Source: Sphingomonas sp. (GTDB lineage: Bacteria; Pseudomonadota; Alphaproteobacteria; Sphingomonadales; Sphingomonadaceae). From it: a stretch of 56,624 nucleotides of DNA. Below the pieces are notes generated by a model. That model had not been told where the DNA came from. It did no database searches and worked only from the letters and a program-made list of their open reading frames with translations. Each line of letters starts with the position of its first letter. Positions within the stretch are counted from its first letter, which is position 1. This document shows positions 1-9,195 of the stretch, piece after piece. Location: assembly GCA_013816595.1 (NCBI GenBank), contig JACDEB010000005.1, positions 1 through 56,624 on the forward strand, given 5' to 3'. The translations under genes and the position numbers were made by a program.

Positions 1-2
1 GC

Positions 3-164
3 GTGGGGGAGCACGACGTGCTTGAACGATTACGCGGGCTCGCTCCACGACCCATCATTGTCATTATCGCACATCGAGCCGAAAACCTCTCATCGTGCGA
101 CCACATCCATACAATAATCGATGGCCGTCTGGTTGCAGACGATTGCCCCCGTCTACACGCGTGA
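3..164 (+). CDS. ABC transporter ATP-binding protein, C-terminal end (partial)
   Basis: The window opens inside a reading frame that runs from base 3 to a TGA at 162-164 (53 codons visible). The peptide contains an H-loop (IIVIIAHRAENL) followed by a D-H-I-x-x-I-x-D-G-R-L-V stretch, which is the classic end of the nucleotide-binding domain in export-type ABC proteins (MsbA/peptide/lipid exporters). The Walker motifs and any membrane domain lie outside the window, so the cargo cannot be told. The stop overlaps the GTG start of the next gene (GTGA at 161-164), which suggests translational coupling and a shared operon with the nucleotidyltransferase-like gene. Confidence 0.8.
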   Translation: MGEHDVLERLRGLAPRPIIVIIAHRAENLSSCDHIHTIIDGRLVADDCPRLHA

Positions 165-1342
165 ACAATCTCTCGGCCGAATTACGTCTTCTCGCTGGCT
201 GTTGCCGATGGCCGCCGTCACCATCGCGAGATGCCGCCATAACTGCTGCGGCATCAGCGCAAATCGATTGGTTGCACTTCGAAGCATTGCTCAAACGGCA
301 TCGGGTCACGGCTTTGGCATATGCTGGCTTGTGCACCGCCGGAATTACTTTGCCGTCGGACGTAGCGGCGAGCCTTGCCCGATCCGCGCTAGTTGCAACC
401 CGCAATGCGCTGGTCAAGGCGCGGGAGACGCTTCGCTTGCAACGCGTCTTCGACGAAGCGGCTGTTCCGGCTTTGTTTGTAAAAGGGTCGACGCTAGCCA
501 TTCTTGTGTATGGCTCGCTCGGGGTGAAGGAATCGTGGGACATTGATCTGCTGACCACACCCCAAAAAGCCCTCGCCGCGCGAGACATACTCTTCCAGCT
601 TGGATATGATCTTGTTAGCCCGGCGGGTCTCGAGGACCGGAAGTTCCGGGATTTTACGAAGCTATCTAAAGAAGCCATATTTCTCAATCGGAGACTATCC
701 GTCGCGGTCGAATTGCATTGGCTGCTGGTTGATAATGAATACCTTCTGCCGGGCATTACTGCACACTCTCAAGCGCAGCCGGTACCGGTGGGCGGCGGCT
801 TTGTGCGCACGTTACAGGATGAAATCCTTTTCGCTTATTTGTGCGTTCACGGCACCGTGCATGCTTGGGGAAGGCTTAAGTGGTTGGCGGACGTTGGCGC
901 CTTTCTGGGGAAGCGTAGCGAGGCTGAAATTGACCGTTTTTACCGGGCCGCAATCGCGCTCGGCGCGGGTCGGTGCCCTGCTGTCGCGCTGCTGCTCTGT
1001 TACCGGCTCTTCGGCCTCCAGTTGCCTAGCCTACTGCTCCGCGAGATAGAAGCCAGCCGCATTACGAACGCATTGGTAGCGAATTCGTTCTCTGCTTTGA
1101 TGCACCCGGCCGCCACGCCTAGTGTCTATTCGATCGCGAACCTTCGACGATTAGTGGCCAGATTCTTTTTACAACCCCGTGCTCGCTACATCCGAGCTGA
1201 GATACGTCTAGTTTGGACGTCCCGAGCTGATCGGATGTTGCTAAACCTACCTCGACGACTGACCTTTCTTTACCACTTGCTACGCGTGCCGCTCTGGCTG
1301 TGGCGCGCCGGCAGTCGTATTGTTCACCCCCGGATCCAGTAA
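161..1342 (+). CDS. nucleotidyltransferase family protein (NTP_transf_5-like)
   Basis: A 393-residue protein. I start it at GTG 161, which overlaps the upstream TGA; the in-frame ATG at 95 would run 70 bases into the ABC gene. The N-terminus (AELRLLAGCCRWP) matches the usual opening of the family of uncharacterised nucleotidyltransferases. Near residues 108-130 there is a K-G-S ... Y-G-S ... W-D-I-D-L-L pattern, the G-S/D-x-D signature of the nucleotidyltransferase fold. Members are often found beside ABC exporters and polysaccharide genes, but their substrate is not known. The TAATG junction at 1340-1344 couples it to the next small ORF. Family assignment is fairly secure; function is open. 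Confidence 0.75.
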   Translation: MNNLSAELRLLAGCCRWPPSPSRDAAITAAASAQIDWLHFEALLKRHRVTALAYAGLCTAGITLPSDVAASLARSALVATRNALVKARETLRLQRVFDEAAVPALFVKGSTLAILVYGSLGVKESWDIDLLTTPQKALAARDILFQLGYDLVSPAGLEDRKFRDFTKLSKEAIFLNRRLSVAVELHWLLVDNEYLLPGITAHSQAQPVPVGGGFVRTLQDEILFAYLCVHGTVHAWGRLKWLADVGAFLGKRSEAEIDRFYRAAIALGAGRCPAVALLLCYRLFGLQLPSLLLREIEASRITNALVANSFSALMHPAATPSVYSIANLRRLVARFFLQPRARYIRAEIRLVWTSRADRMLLNLPRRLTFLYHLLRVPLWLWRAGSRIVHPRIQ

Positions 1343-1584
1343 TGCGCTGGCTTCATAGGATCTTCGTGAAAATACGTTCTGCATTTTTATTGGGCGTGAG
1401 AACCGCAGCTCGGGTTGACGGGATCCCTCAGCATTTCCTGGCGGAGGCGAAAAGGCTGGCTTGTAAGGTTGGTAGTACCTACAACGATGATAGCGATATG
1501 ACCGGCGAGCAATGGAGCAAACTGGACATGCCGCCTCAGCGCCTGGAAAGGCTCCGAATATTCATTTCTATATTATGTTGCTGA
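1342..1584 (+). CDS. small hypothetical protein coupled to upstream gene
   Basis: An 80-codon ORF whose ATG (1342) overlaps the preceding stop (TAATG). It begins with a basic, hydrophobic stretch (MRWLHRIFVKIRSAFLLGV) and has no domain I recognise. The junction argues for real translation. The very short length and the abrupt end just before a glycosyltransferase leave open that it is the 5' stub of a longer gene cut by rearrangement. No function is assigned. Confidence 0.4.
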   Translation: MRWLHRIFVKIRSAFLLGVRTAARVDGIPQHFLAEAKRLACKVGSTYNDDSDMTGEQWSKLDMPPQRLERLRIFISILCC

Positions 1585-1636
1585 ATGGATGCCTGCCGAC
1601 CTTGGCGACCCAGGCACCCACAGAGCGTTTTTCGTT

Positions 1637-2824
1637 ATGACCAGCTGTCTGATTTTTCTGGCGCATTATCTCCCGTCATTCAAATCGGGAGGGCCTGTAC
1701 GCAGCATTGCCAACCTGATTGATGGACTGGGCCACGAGTTTCGCTTCTCGGTGATTGCCAGCGATCGCGACGCTTTGGACGAAACTTCTTTCTCAGATGT
1801 GGCCATCAATCAGTGGAACAGCGTGGGAAAAGCAAACGTTTTTTATGCCTCACCTATTTGGTGGACCTGGGGCAATATTGCATCGTTAATTAAGCTTAAA
1901 AAGCCGGACGTCGTTTATCTTAACAGCTTTTTCGCCTTCAAATCTTCAATTCTGCCGGTACTCACTTTCCGCCGAATGGGACAAATTCGACCGCCCGTTC
2001 TCCTCGCTCCGCGAGGTGAGTTTTCTCCCGGAGCTTTGGAAATCAAGCCAAGTAAAAAGTGGGCCTTCATTGCTTTGTCAAAGTTGCTAGGTCTACACTC
2101 TGATATTATCTTTCAAGCTTCCAATTTTCGTGAAAAGGACGACATCGCGCGTATTTTTCCGAGTGCGCGAATACTTGTGGCGTCGGATGTCGGCCCGTCA
2201 TTCCCACGTTCTCAGATCCTCATCGATCCCATAAGATGTGTTTCGAAGGCAACGCGGCCACTCGAGGTCGTGTTCGTGTCCCGCATCACGCCAAAGAAAA
2301 ATCTTCATTTCGCCATAGCAGCACTGGCTCTCTGCAGTGAACCAGTGAGGCTCACGATCTTCGGACCCATTCGCGACAGAAAATACTGGCGACGATGTGA
2401 GGCATTGATTCGGCGCCTTCCGCGGCCGGCAGCGGTGGTTTATGGGGGGATCATTCCTCATGGCGAAGTAGTTAAAAATATTAGAAATTTCGATCTCTTC
2501 TTTTTGCCTACGCGAGGAGAAAACTTCGGTCACATCATACCCGAGGCGTTCATTGCCGGAATACCCGTGCTGATTTCTGATCGGACCCCTTGGCAGGGCC
2601 TCGAGAAGGTCGGTGTTGGGTGGGACTTGCCGCTCGAAGAGGGGCCCGCCAAGTTTGCTCAGAAGATCGACGCTCTCGCAAACCTCCTTCCTAAGGAACG
2701 GCTGGCATGGCGCAAACTCATACGGGCCGCGGCGTCTAAATTGGTTGGGGTGGATGCCGCCATTGCGGCTAATCGAGAGATGTTGCTGCTTGCTTCTGAA
2801 CGCGATTCCCGAGGACCTAAGTGA
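1637..2824 (+). CDS. glycosyltransferase family 4 protein
   Basis: A 395-residue GT-B fold glycosyltransferase. The N-terminal domain contains FLAHYLPSFKSGGPVRS, the acceptor-side glycine-rich loop typical of GT4 enzymes. The C-terminal domain has VSRITPKKN and the donor-binding motif RGENFGHIIPEAFIAGIPV with the E-x7-E pair. It would act at the cytoplasmic membrane face, transferring a sugar from a nucleotide donor to a growing lipid-linked repeat unit; donor and acceptor are not predictable. I chose ATG 1637 because homologues begin just before this motif. An in-frame ATG at 1589 adds 16 unremarkable residues. Confidence 0.85.
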   Translation: MTSCLIFLAHYLPSFKSGGPVRSIANLIDGLGHEFRFSVIASDRDALDETSFSDVAINQWNSVGKANVFYASPIWWTWGNIASLIKLKKPDVVYLNSFFAFKSSILPVLTFRRMGQIRPPVLLAPRGEFSPGALEIKPSKKWAFIALSKLLGLHSDIIFQASNFREKDDIARIFPSARILVASDVGPSFPRSQILIDPIRCVSKATRPLEVVFVSRITPKKNLHFAIAALALCSEPVRLTIFGPIRDRKYWRRCEALIRRLPRPAAVVYGGIIPHGEVVKNIRNFDLFFLPTRGENFGHIIPEAFIAGIPVLISDRTPWQGLEKVGVGWDLPLEEGPAKFAQKIDALANLLPKERLAWRKLIRAAASKLVGVDAAIAANREMLLLASERDSRGPK

Positions 2825-3136
2825 TGATGCGCGCTCCGCGTCGGAACAATGCCACGGAATGAGAATTTAAATCCGGGGACCTTGAAAGCTCATTAACTGG
2901 CTGTATAGGACTTCCCAAAGAATAAGGCGTATTTCCTCCAGATGCGTAATTGGGCAGGGCCAATACCAGCGTTATCAGGCCAAAACAGAGAGGAGATCGC
3001 TGTCATGACGCGATTTGCGCCGGGGACAGGGTATACCAGTGAAGGCGAGGATGGGATGTCGACCAAGGCCTCGTCGACCAGAGTATCCGACTCGTGTTCG
3101 ACGGACGGTTATGTTGGAACTCAGGGAGGTTAGAAG
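2825..3136. other. intergenic stretch, no gene recognised
   Basis: About 310 bases between the glycosyltransferase and the short ORF at 3137. A 63-codon frame at 2942-3133 has no recognisable features and no good ribosome site. I see no RNA gene and no clear promoter. Confidence 0.4.
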
Positions 3137-3259
3137 TTGGGATTTAAGAACGGCTTGTTCAGCCAGGGTCAGATAGCATTGAAGATAGCTCGGCGCCGGG
3201 CCAAGCGAGCTAAATCGCTTGACACGTTGATCAAGCACGACTTTGTAGCGATTTCGTGA
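3137..3259 (+). CDS. short basic ORF overlapping the methyltransferase start
   Basis: A 40-codon frame starting at TTG 3137, preceded by GGGAGG at 3125-3130 (7-base spacing). Its product is basic, with the central run KIARRRAKRAK. Its TGA (3257-3259) overlaps the GTG (3256) of the methyltransferase as GTGA. This could be a leader peptide that couples translation, or the original N-terminus of the methyltransferase lost to a frameshift. No family is recognised. Confidence 0.35.
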   Translation: MGFKNGLFSQGQIALKIARRRAKRAKSLDTLIKHDFVAIS

Positions 3260-3957
3260 GGGTCGGCGTTCCCGTTCTTCGTTCGTTTAAGCATGGGCTG
3301 ACGCTCAGTGGAGCGCGCATGCCAGTTCGCGTTTTGCACCAGTTGCAGATGGTGGTGAACTATCTAAAACTTGGGCGTTGGATGAAGCAACACTCGTTCG
3401 CGATTCCCAAACGGGTCCGGACACGAGATGAGGTCTTCAATGCGGTAGCCGCTACCGTCCGGGACAAGCGAGTTCTCTATCTGGAATTTGGCGTGTTCCG
3501 GGGCGCCAGCATGCGCTACTGGTCGAATGCACTGAAACATCCAGACACAATTCTACACGGCTTCGACAGCTTCGAAGGGCTTCCAGAAGACTTCGATGTG
3601 AACGGGCCCTATACTAAGGGAACGTTCAACGTCGGCGGCCAGTTGCCTCAAATCGCCGATCCCCGGCTTCGATTTTACAAGGGTTGGTTTGAAGACACGC
3701 TTTCGACATACGAAGTGCCAACACACGACGTGTTGGTGTTGAATCTTGACGCGGATCTCTACAGCTCTACGAAGACTGTTTTCGACCGTCTCGAACGTTA
3801 CATCTTGCCGAACACCTACATTTATTTTGATGATATGTCCCGGCCAGACCATGAACCGCGCGCGTTTAGCGAGTTCATGGCGGAAACCGGAAAGACCTTT
3901 GAGCTTGTCGTGGCCGATTCGTCTTTGAATTCGGCTTTCTTTCGCTGTACCGGCTGA
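3256..3957 (+). CDS. TylF/MycF-like class I SAM-dependent methyltransferase
   Basis: A 233-residue methyltransferase of the macrocin-O-methyltransferase (TylF) type. SAM-binding motif I is LEFGVFRGASMR near residue 77, followed by the acidic loop GFDSFEGLPEDF near 101. The N-L-D-A-D-L-Y-S-S segment near 163 and Y-F-D-D near 193 carry the metal/catalytic aspartates seen in this family. In a polysaccharide locus it most likely O-methylates a sugar of the repeat unit. GTG 3256 is used because it overlaps the preceding ORF; ATG 3319 (MPVRVLHQLQ) is the alternative start. It converges on the glycosyltransferase at 4148. Confidence 0.8.
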   Translation: MRVGVPVLRSFKHGLTLSGARMPVRVLHQLQMVVNYLKLGRWMKQHSFAIPKRVRTRDEVFNAVAATVRDKRVLYLEFGVFRGASMRYWSNALKHPDTILHGFDSFEGLPEDFDVNGPYTKGTFNVGGQLPQIADPRLRFYKGWFEDTLSTYEVPTHDVLVLNLDADLYSSTKTVFDRLERYILPNTYIYFDDMSRPDHEPRAFSEFMAETGKTFELVVADSSLNSAFFRCTG

Positions 3958-4147
3958 TTCGGCGTCGAATTGCTCTTCAAGTGTGCGATAGATCGCTGGG
4001 ATGGTTTGCGCGGCTAAGATGATATCGATTGGCTGATTCATCCGTCGTTTCTGCGACCATTCATAAAATGGTGGCCAAAACGGCGCGATGCTGCGCCGAG
4101 CGGAGCGCGCCGGCCGCTGAACCGCGCCCACACCACAGTGGGTCGAC

Positions 4148-5311
4148 TCAGTTATGAGTGATAGAATCTCGTGCCTTGCGTGCTTTCGGCTGGAACCGGA
4201 CTTGGTCGACCGCATCAAGCAAACGCGTGACCGCAGTTTCCACTACGAATTCCTTGCTCGCCAGTTCATGACCCCGGTCGGCAAGAGACTGGCGCAGGGT
4301 AGGGTCGCTGCAGAGGCGATAGAGTGCCGAGACGAGCGCATCAACATTCCTGGGCGGGACGAGTAGCGCTTCCCGGCCGTCATTCACCACATCCGGGATG
4401 TTTCCTACCGCAGATACGACGACCGCAAGCCGTGCCGCCATGGCTTCGATCATCGCATTGGGAAGTCCTTCCGCCCAAGATGGAAGCGCGAGGACGTCGG
4501 CTTTTGCATACGCTTCGGCAATGCTATTATTATCGAGCCATCCCGTGAACATGATGCGGTCTTCCAGGCCGTGCTCAAACGCGAAGTCGCGAATCTCCTC
4601 CATCGCGTGCCCGTCGCCCACGATGGTGAGCCGCGCATTGGTCACTTCCGAAATGACACGAAATGCCTCAACGAGCTCGAGCACCCCCTTGTTGCGCTCT
4701 ACCCATCCCACGAACAATAGCTCAACGGGCGCCGTATCCGAACGACTAGGGCGATCGCGTCCTATCTGTATCAAACGAGGAGTTGCCGTCCAGTTCGGAA
4801 TTACCGGTGCCATTGCGCTTTCGAAACCAAGTTCTTCGGTCGCGAATCGCTGCCAGGCATCGCCTTGGCAGAGCACCATAGCCGCGCCGCGAAAAGCACT
4901 ACGAACCAAGAACTTTGTCGCACGCGATCCAGCAACCGCGTCGATCAGCCGCCCGCCCCTAGGGAACAACATCGCCCGGCTGCCTCGCGTCCTGACATAC
5001 CAGGCAAGCAGTCCTTTTTCGAGCGCCGAAGCACCGGAGGACGTGAACAGAAGGACTGCATCGGGCCTGTTGGCCTCGAAGGCCCGCACAAATTTGGCGA
5101 AGCGCGTGATCGCCAGGTACGCGCGCACGCTAAACGACGGCGGCGGATTGGTGATCTGCGTACTGTCTATTAGCTGCAGGCTGACCCGGCTTGGTAGCGA
5201 CGACTCGAGCAGAAGCCGGCAGCCGGTGACCACGCCGCCAAAGATCGCCGACCCCTGTGGCGGGAAGGCACCCACGATCATCAATTTTGGAAACGAAGGC
5301 TTCACAGTCAT
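4148..5311 (-). CDS. glycosyltransferase family 4 protein
   Basis: A 387-residue GT4 enzyme. The N-terminal domain shows IVGAFPPQGSAIFGGVVTG, the usual glycine-rich acceptor loop. The C-terminal domain has LFVGWVERNKGVLELVEAF, then LPSWAEGLPNAMIEAMA with the E-x7-E donor motif, then GNIPDVV. ATG 5311 (MTVKPSFPKLMIVG) is preferred over an upstream ATG at 5359, since the extra 16 residues are not typical of the family. It lies downstream of a methyltransferase on the same strand and is probably co-transcribed with it. Sugar specificity cannot be read from the sequence. Confidence 0.85.
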   Translation of the reverse strand: MTVKPSFPKLMIVGAFPPQGSAIFGGVVTGCRLLLESSLPSRVSLQLIDSTQITNPPPSFSVRAYLAITRFAKFVRAFEANRPDAVLLFTSSGASALEKGLLAWYVRTRGSRAMLFPRGGRLIDAVAGSRATKFLVRSAFRGAAMVLCQGDAWQRFATEELGFESAMAPVIPNWTATPRLIQIGRDRPSRSDTAPVELLFVGWVERNKGVLELVEAFRVISEVTNARLTIVGDGHAMEEIRDFAFEHGLEDRIMFTGWLDNNSIAEAYAKADVLALPSWAEGLPNAMIEAMAARLAVVVSAVGNIPDVVNDGREALLVPPRNVDALVSALYRLCSDPTLRQSLADRGHELASKEFVVETAVTRLLDAVDQVRFQPKARKARDSITHN

Positions 5312-5399
5312 TTCGTCTAGAGCCTCACGCATTCCCGGAAGCCAAGCGCAGAGCGGCAAAAGGCCGGCAAGAATTCCTCGAAGCCAGTTTTCTTCCTAA

Positions 5400-6242
5400 T
5401 CAACCGCCATCGCCAAGGACAGACATTGCTAACGCCTCGATATCAGTACCTCCATTGATCCGTTCCTCAACCACCAAGACGCCTGCCACCAAACGGAAGA
5501 TGGTCGATCTTTCTTCGGGCCTATTATCGATCACCGCAAGCCGGCCTCCAGATTTCATGGCTCTGCGGAGGTTCTGAAGCGCAAGGGAAATGGATTCATC
5601 TGAAAAATAGGCACGGTTCAGTACGTTTGCGGCGATGACAATGTCCGCCTTTTCCAAGCACCACTCAGTCATCACATCATACTTTTGGACGCGCACATCT
5701 CCTTGGCACGAACGCAACTCGTGGTTGATCAAGGGAATTTGCGCCATGTTGCCCGCAAACGGCGGCGCCCTCGCCATCAGCCGCCTAGCCACCCAATTAA
5801 ACGGAAAAATACCCCCCTCCTGATCACAGTAAACAATCCAGTTGTCGGTCGCCCTCAGGATACAATTGCCCTCGCAGTCAAAAAACCATGTTGCACCGGA
5901 GGCGACGGCTACGTAAACCTCGACATTCAAGTCGGTAACATAATACGTCCTGAAATCGAAGGCACGCATGACATCGATGGATGTCGTGCCGTCCGACGCA
6001 CCGACGTCCAATACGACCGGCGCGGACCCTTGCTCGCGCTTTGCAATCGCAGCAATCGACAGCGGGAAGCGGGCCTTTCGGGTGGTTTTGAATGTGCTCC
6101 CGAACTTTAGTATGGAGACAGCCTTCGTGAACGCCTCGCCATTCGAATCCCGGCAAATGGCCCTGGGGTCGGCCGTGGACGGAACACCAAGGGCGCTGAC
6201 GCTCGGCCAATGTTCACGATTCAGCTTGAGGGGAAACTTCAT
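5400..6242 (-). CDS. class I SAM-dependent methyltransferase
   Basis: A 280-residue protein. Motif I is VVLDVGASDGTTSIDV, followed by a conserved acidic position (YVTDLNVEVYV). A post-II segment, ADIVIAANVLNRAYF, precedes LQNLRRAMKSGGRLAVIDNR, the usual motif III. The acceptor is unknown; a sugar or a lipid-linked glycan is reasonable given the neighbours. An in-frame ATG at 6299 adds 19 residues with no family-like features and a Shine-Dalgarno that sits too close, so I prefer ATG 6242. It is read away from wecB, across a half-kilobase gap that must hold divergent promoters. Confidence 0.7.
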   Translation of the reverse strand: MKFPLKLNREHWPSVSALGVPSTADPRAICRDSNGEAFTKAVSILKFGSTFKTTRKARFPLSIAAIAKREQGSAPVVLDVGASDGTTSIDVMRAFDFRTYYVTDLNVEVYVAVASGATWFFDCEGNCILRATDNWIVYCDQEGGIFPFNWVARRLMARAPPFAGNMAQIPLINHELRSCQGDVRVQKYDVMTEWCLEKADIVIAANVLNRAYFSDESISLALQNLRRAMKSGGRLAVIDNRPEERSTIFRLVAGVLVVEERINGGTDIEALAMSVLGDGG

Positions 6243-6758
6243 TTGACAGTACCAAACCCTATTCTCGGAGGTCTTCGGGCGTAAGGATGCGCGATCCATA
6301 TCTCCAGTGGGCTCTGCGTTGTTTCTCTAATCCACTAATCCTGTCGAGCGTCGGCAGCGGGCATCTAGCGCGCCTTGCCAACTTCGATATGTCTCAACAT
6401 GGAATTTCGAATCGCTTCGATTATAAGGTTGCGAATGCACCAACGTGATCGTTTCTCTGCACGCATCTGTCTTGCCCGCTCTGGAATTTCTGGCAGTCGA
6501 TCCGCGTACATAACATCCCTTAGGTCGTAAGGGGATTAATTCTTCGCCGTGATTCATGCCCGTGTGGAGATATAGCGAAGTACTGGTAACTGACGTCGAA
6601 ATTTGCAAATCCACTATATTGTGAATGCGAGTGAGCCCATTGTTAATTTCTCGAAAGTTTCTCCGAGCCGTGCAGCGCCTTGCTCGCCAGTTTGATTGTT
6701 CGGTCGCATTCGCCAGAACAGCAGGATCGATCGAAACTGTTTCGAACTGCAGCGCGAG
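6243..6758. other. divergent intergenic region between methyltransferase and wecB
   Basis: About half a kilobase with no convincing gene; the long minus-strand frame across it runs into wecB and is treated as chance. It must carry the promoters for both divergent units. A perfect 10-base palindrome (ATTTGCAAAT, 6601-6610) is the only clear symmetric site. Confidence 0.4.
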
Positions 6759-7850
6759 ATGACACAAACGGTCTGGCTTATCGCAGCAGCGCGACCGAAC
6801 TTCATGAAGGTTGCGCCACTTTATCATGCACTAAAGTCCTCCGTCGATTTCAATCCTGAGATAATCCATACGGGGCAGCACTATGACCCCAACATGTCGG
6901 CCGTCTTTTTCGCCGATCTCGCACTGCCCGAGCCGCATTATCATCTGGGCGTCGGCTCGGGCACCCATGCAGCGCAAACTGCCCAAGTGATGCTTGCCTT
7001 CGAAGTGCTTGCGATGAGGTGGCGTCCGGACTGGATCGTCGTCGTAGGAGACGTCAATTCAACCGCAGCGTGCGCTCTGGTGGGCGCCAAACTCGGGATT
7101 CGGGTGGTGCACCTTGAGGCGGGACTTCGGAGCAATGATCGGTCAATGCCGGAAGAACTCAATCGCTTAGTGACCGATGTTTTAAGCGACGTACTGTGGA
7201 CGCCTTCGCCCGACGCGGATGAAAACCTGCGAGCAGAAGGGATCCCGGAAGAACGGATTACCCGAGTGGGAAACATTATGCTCGACAGTTTCGAATTGCT
7301 TCGCGAACAGATTAGTAGCGCCAGTGAGTCGGTCGCTCTTGGGTTAGAGGCCACCAAATATGGGGTCGTGACGCTGCACCGGCCATCTAATGTGGATACG
7401 GATGCTGCCCTCGAGACCGTCGTTCAGTCTCTGGTAGATGCCCAGCGAGTTCTCCCGCTCATTTTCCCTGTGCATCCCCGCACTGCAAAGCGCCTTAATG
7501 AAAGTGGGCTTGCGGCTCGGCTCCGCGCAGCCGGACTGAAGCTGCTTCATCCATTGCCTTACGTACGTTTCATGAGCCTTGTGATTGACTGCTGCGTAGT
7601 CATCACCGACAGCGGCGGTATCCAGGAAGAGACTACCTACCTTGGTATTCCGTGCCTCACCTTGCGCGAAAACACTGAGCGCCCAATTACCGTTACGAAA
7701 GGTACTAATCGACTAGTCAGAGCGGACGCGCTCGTGATGACGCTCGAACAAACGCTCAGTGGGGAATGGGCGCCTTCTCGTCCGGAGTTTTGGGACGGTC
7801 AAACGGCGCAGCGGTGTGTCCTGGACCTACGGACTAGGAGCGCCGCATGA
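6759..7850 (+). CDS. wecB: UDP-N-acetylglucosamine 2-epimerase (non-hydrolysing)
   Basis: A 363-residue protein that interconverts UDP-GlcNAc and UDP-ManNAc in the cytoplasm. It shows the family's signatures: AAARPNFMKVAPL at the N-terminus, IHTGQHYDPNMS, VHLEAGLRS, VTLHRPSNVD and TDSGGIQEET. The length is normal. ATG 6759 (MTQTVWLI) fits the family start; the upstream extension is not conserved-looking. No UDP-ManNAc dehydrogenase is in the window, so ManNAc itself may be a repeat-unit sugar. The stop overlaps a short ATG frame that leads into the flippase gene, so the two are likely co-expressed. Confidence 0.93.
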   Translation: MTQTVWLIAAARPNFMKVAPLYHALKSSVDFNPEIIHTGQHYDPNMSAVFFADLALPEPHYHLGVGSGTHAAQTAQVMLAFEVLAMRWRPDWIVVVGDVNSTAACALVGAKLGIRVVHLEAGLRSNDRSMPEELNRLVTDVLSDVLWTPSPDADENLRAEGIPEERITRVGNIMLDSFELLREQISSASESVALGLEATKYGVVTLHRPSNVDTDAALETVVQSLVDAQRVLPLIFPVHPRTAKRLNESGLAARLRAAGLKLLHPLPYVRFMSLVIDCCVVITDSGGIQEETTYLGIPCLTLRENTERPITVTKGTNRLVRADALVMTLEQTLSGEWAPSRPEFWDGQTAQRCVLDLRTRSAA

Positions 7851-7890
7851 TTGATGCGCCCGAGCCGGATGGGGACCGACTGTCCTTTTC

Positions 7891-9195
7891 ATGCGCGTGA
7901 CGCGCCGTACGGGCCTCGCAAAGCGTGAGATGACTGATCGTTCGCCGGGATCTAGTGCCCTAGTCTCGACAGCGCTGTTGGGAGCGCTTCGGGTGCTTTC
8001 AATGACTGTCACGTTTGCCGTGCTGACGCTCAGCTACTACGTGCTTACTGCTGACGACTTTGCATTGTTTAACTTGCTCGTTTTTTTCTTTGCGCTGGGG
8101 TCAGCATTGGCGGCTCCATTAAACAGGGCATTTTGGGCTGCAAACTCGCCTGAAAACTTCGGCCCGGCCAGCGGCGCCACTGGAGCAATTGTTTGCGTGG
8201 TTGTGGTCGGCGGGCTGATATTTACGGGTCCTAGCTCGTCGATACGGCTTGTCCTGGCGGCCGCCGGAGCAATCTACGGCGTAGCAAAGGTGCTGGAGCG
8301 TTATGCGTACGGACGCATGCTCGTAGCGGGCGAGTCCGCATGGGCGGTTCTGCCGGCAATTATCTTCGTTTCGGTCGAGGCGGGCGTCGTAGCGGCAATG
8401 TGGATATTTAAGTCCAAGTCATTACTACTGCGAATTATCGTACCAGCCTTACTCTTCCTGACAGTGGCGGCCTTGACTAGACTAAAACCACTCCTACAGG
8501 ATTTCTGGCGCGCATTAAGGGATCCAAGAGCAAGTCTCGAATTCGCCCGCAGTCATTTGATTTCTCACCTGGGCGCGCAGGTTATCGCCATTGGTGGCTT
8601 AGCTACGATCGCTGGAATGGGAGAGCGGCTACTCATCAAATACCTTCCGCTCGCCACTCCGGAAGCGAGCGCTGCATATTTGTTGGTACTTTCCTATGCG
8701 GTTGCATTCCAAACCCTCTCTTCGTTTCTCTTCGATCTTTCGCGGGCTCGCGTTTTCAGAGATGGGTCTTGGCAGCCTCAGGCGCGGCGATTCAGCTTAA
8801 TCTCAGCTGGCCTCTTAGTTGCTGTCATCGGCGCCGCAGGATTCGCCTATCCTTTGTTGAGGTTTTTACACGTAATTCCAGATGGCATAACTCAGCTGCT
8901 CTGGGTAGCGCTGCTCATGCGATCATCGTGTCTGACGTTGATCCTTACCCTCAACGTTGACAAATTTCAGCAAGGCACGCTGCTCTCACTTGCTGTTTCG
9001 AACGTCATAGTCCTAGTTGGCGCAGTCGTGTCATTCGGGCTCTTACACGAAGGATTCTCGCAGCTTTTTGCATCTCTGACGCTGATCGGTGCATGCTGCA
9101 TCACAACGGCCGTCAATGGCGTCCGATTCTTTCAGCGCATCGGCAGTCTTGAAAGTGAGGCGGTCGGCACGCACGAAGGCAACCCTTCCGGCTAA
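7891..9195 (+). CDS. Wzx-like polysaccharide flippase, multi-pass membrane protein
   Basis: A 434-residue, highly hydrophobic protein with about ten to twelve predicted membrane segments, for example LVFFFALGSALAAPL, GAIVCVVVVGGLIF, LLVAVIGAAGFAYPLL and VSNVIVLVGAVVSFGLL. Overall layout and length match MATE-superfamily polysaccharide transporters (Wzx/RfbX). These move undecaprenyl-linked repeat units across the inner membrane. There is no strict sequence signature, so the call rests on topology and on the neighbours (wecB upstream, Wzy-like gene downstream). Start could be ATG 7891 or ATG 7930; the latter drops 13 basic residues. Confidence 0.65.
   Translation: MRVTRRTGLAKREMTDRSPGSSALVSTALLGALRVLSMTVTFAVLTLSYYVLTADDFALFNLLVFFFALGSALAAPLNRAFWAANSPENFGPASGATGAIVCVVVVGGLIFTGPSSSIRLVLAAAGAIYGVAKVLERYAYGRMLVAGESAWAVLPAIIFVSVEAGVVAAMWIFKSKSLLLRIIVPALLFLTVAALTRLKPLLQDFWRALRDPRASLEFARSHLISHLGAQVIAIGGLATIAGMGERLLIKYLPLATPEASAAYLLVLSYAVAFQTLSSFLFDLSRARVFRDGSWQPQARRFSLISAGLLVAVIGAAGFAYPLLRFLHVIPDGITQLLWVALLMRSSCLTLILTLNVDKFQQGTLLSLAVSNVIVLVGAVVSFGLLHEGFSQLFASLTLIGACCITTAVNGVRFFQRIGSLESEAVGTHEGNPSG

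Noticed and set aside
3958-4041. Minus-strand peptide MNQPIDIILAAQTIPAIYRT that recalls the N-terminus of a 2-hydroxyacid dehydrogenase
   Set aside because: Too short, and it runs into the methyltransferase end; the likeness may be chance. Left out as a feature.
6327-6827. A 166-codon minus-strand frame upstream of wecB
   Set aside because: It overlaps the wecB start and has random-looking composition; I treat the region as a divergent promoter gap.
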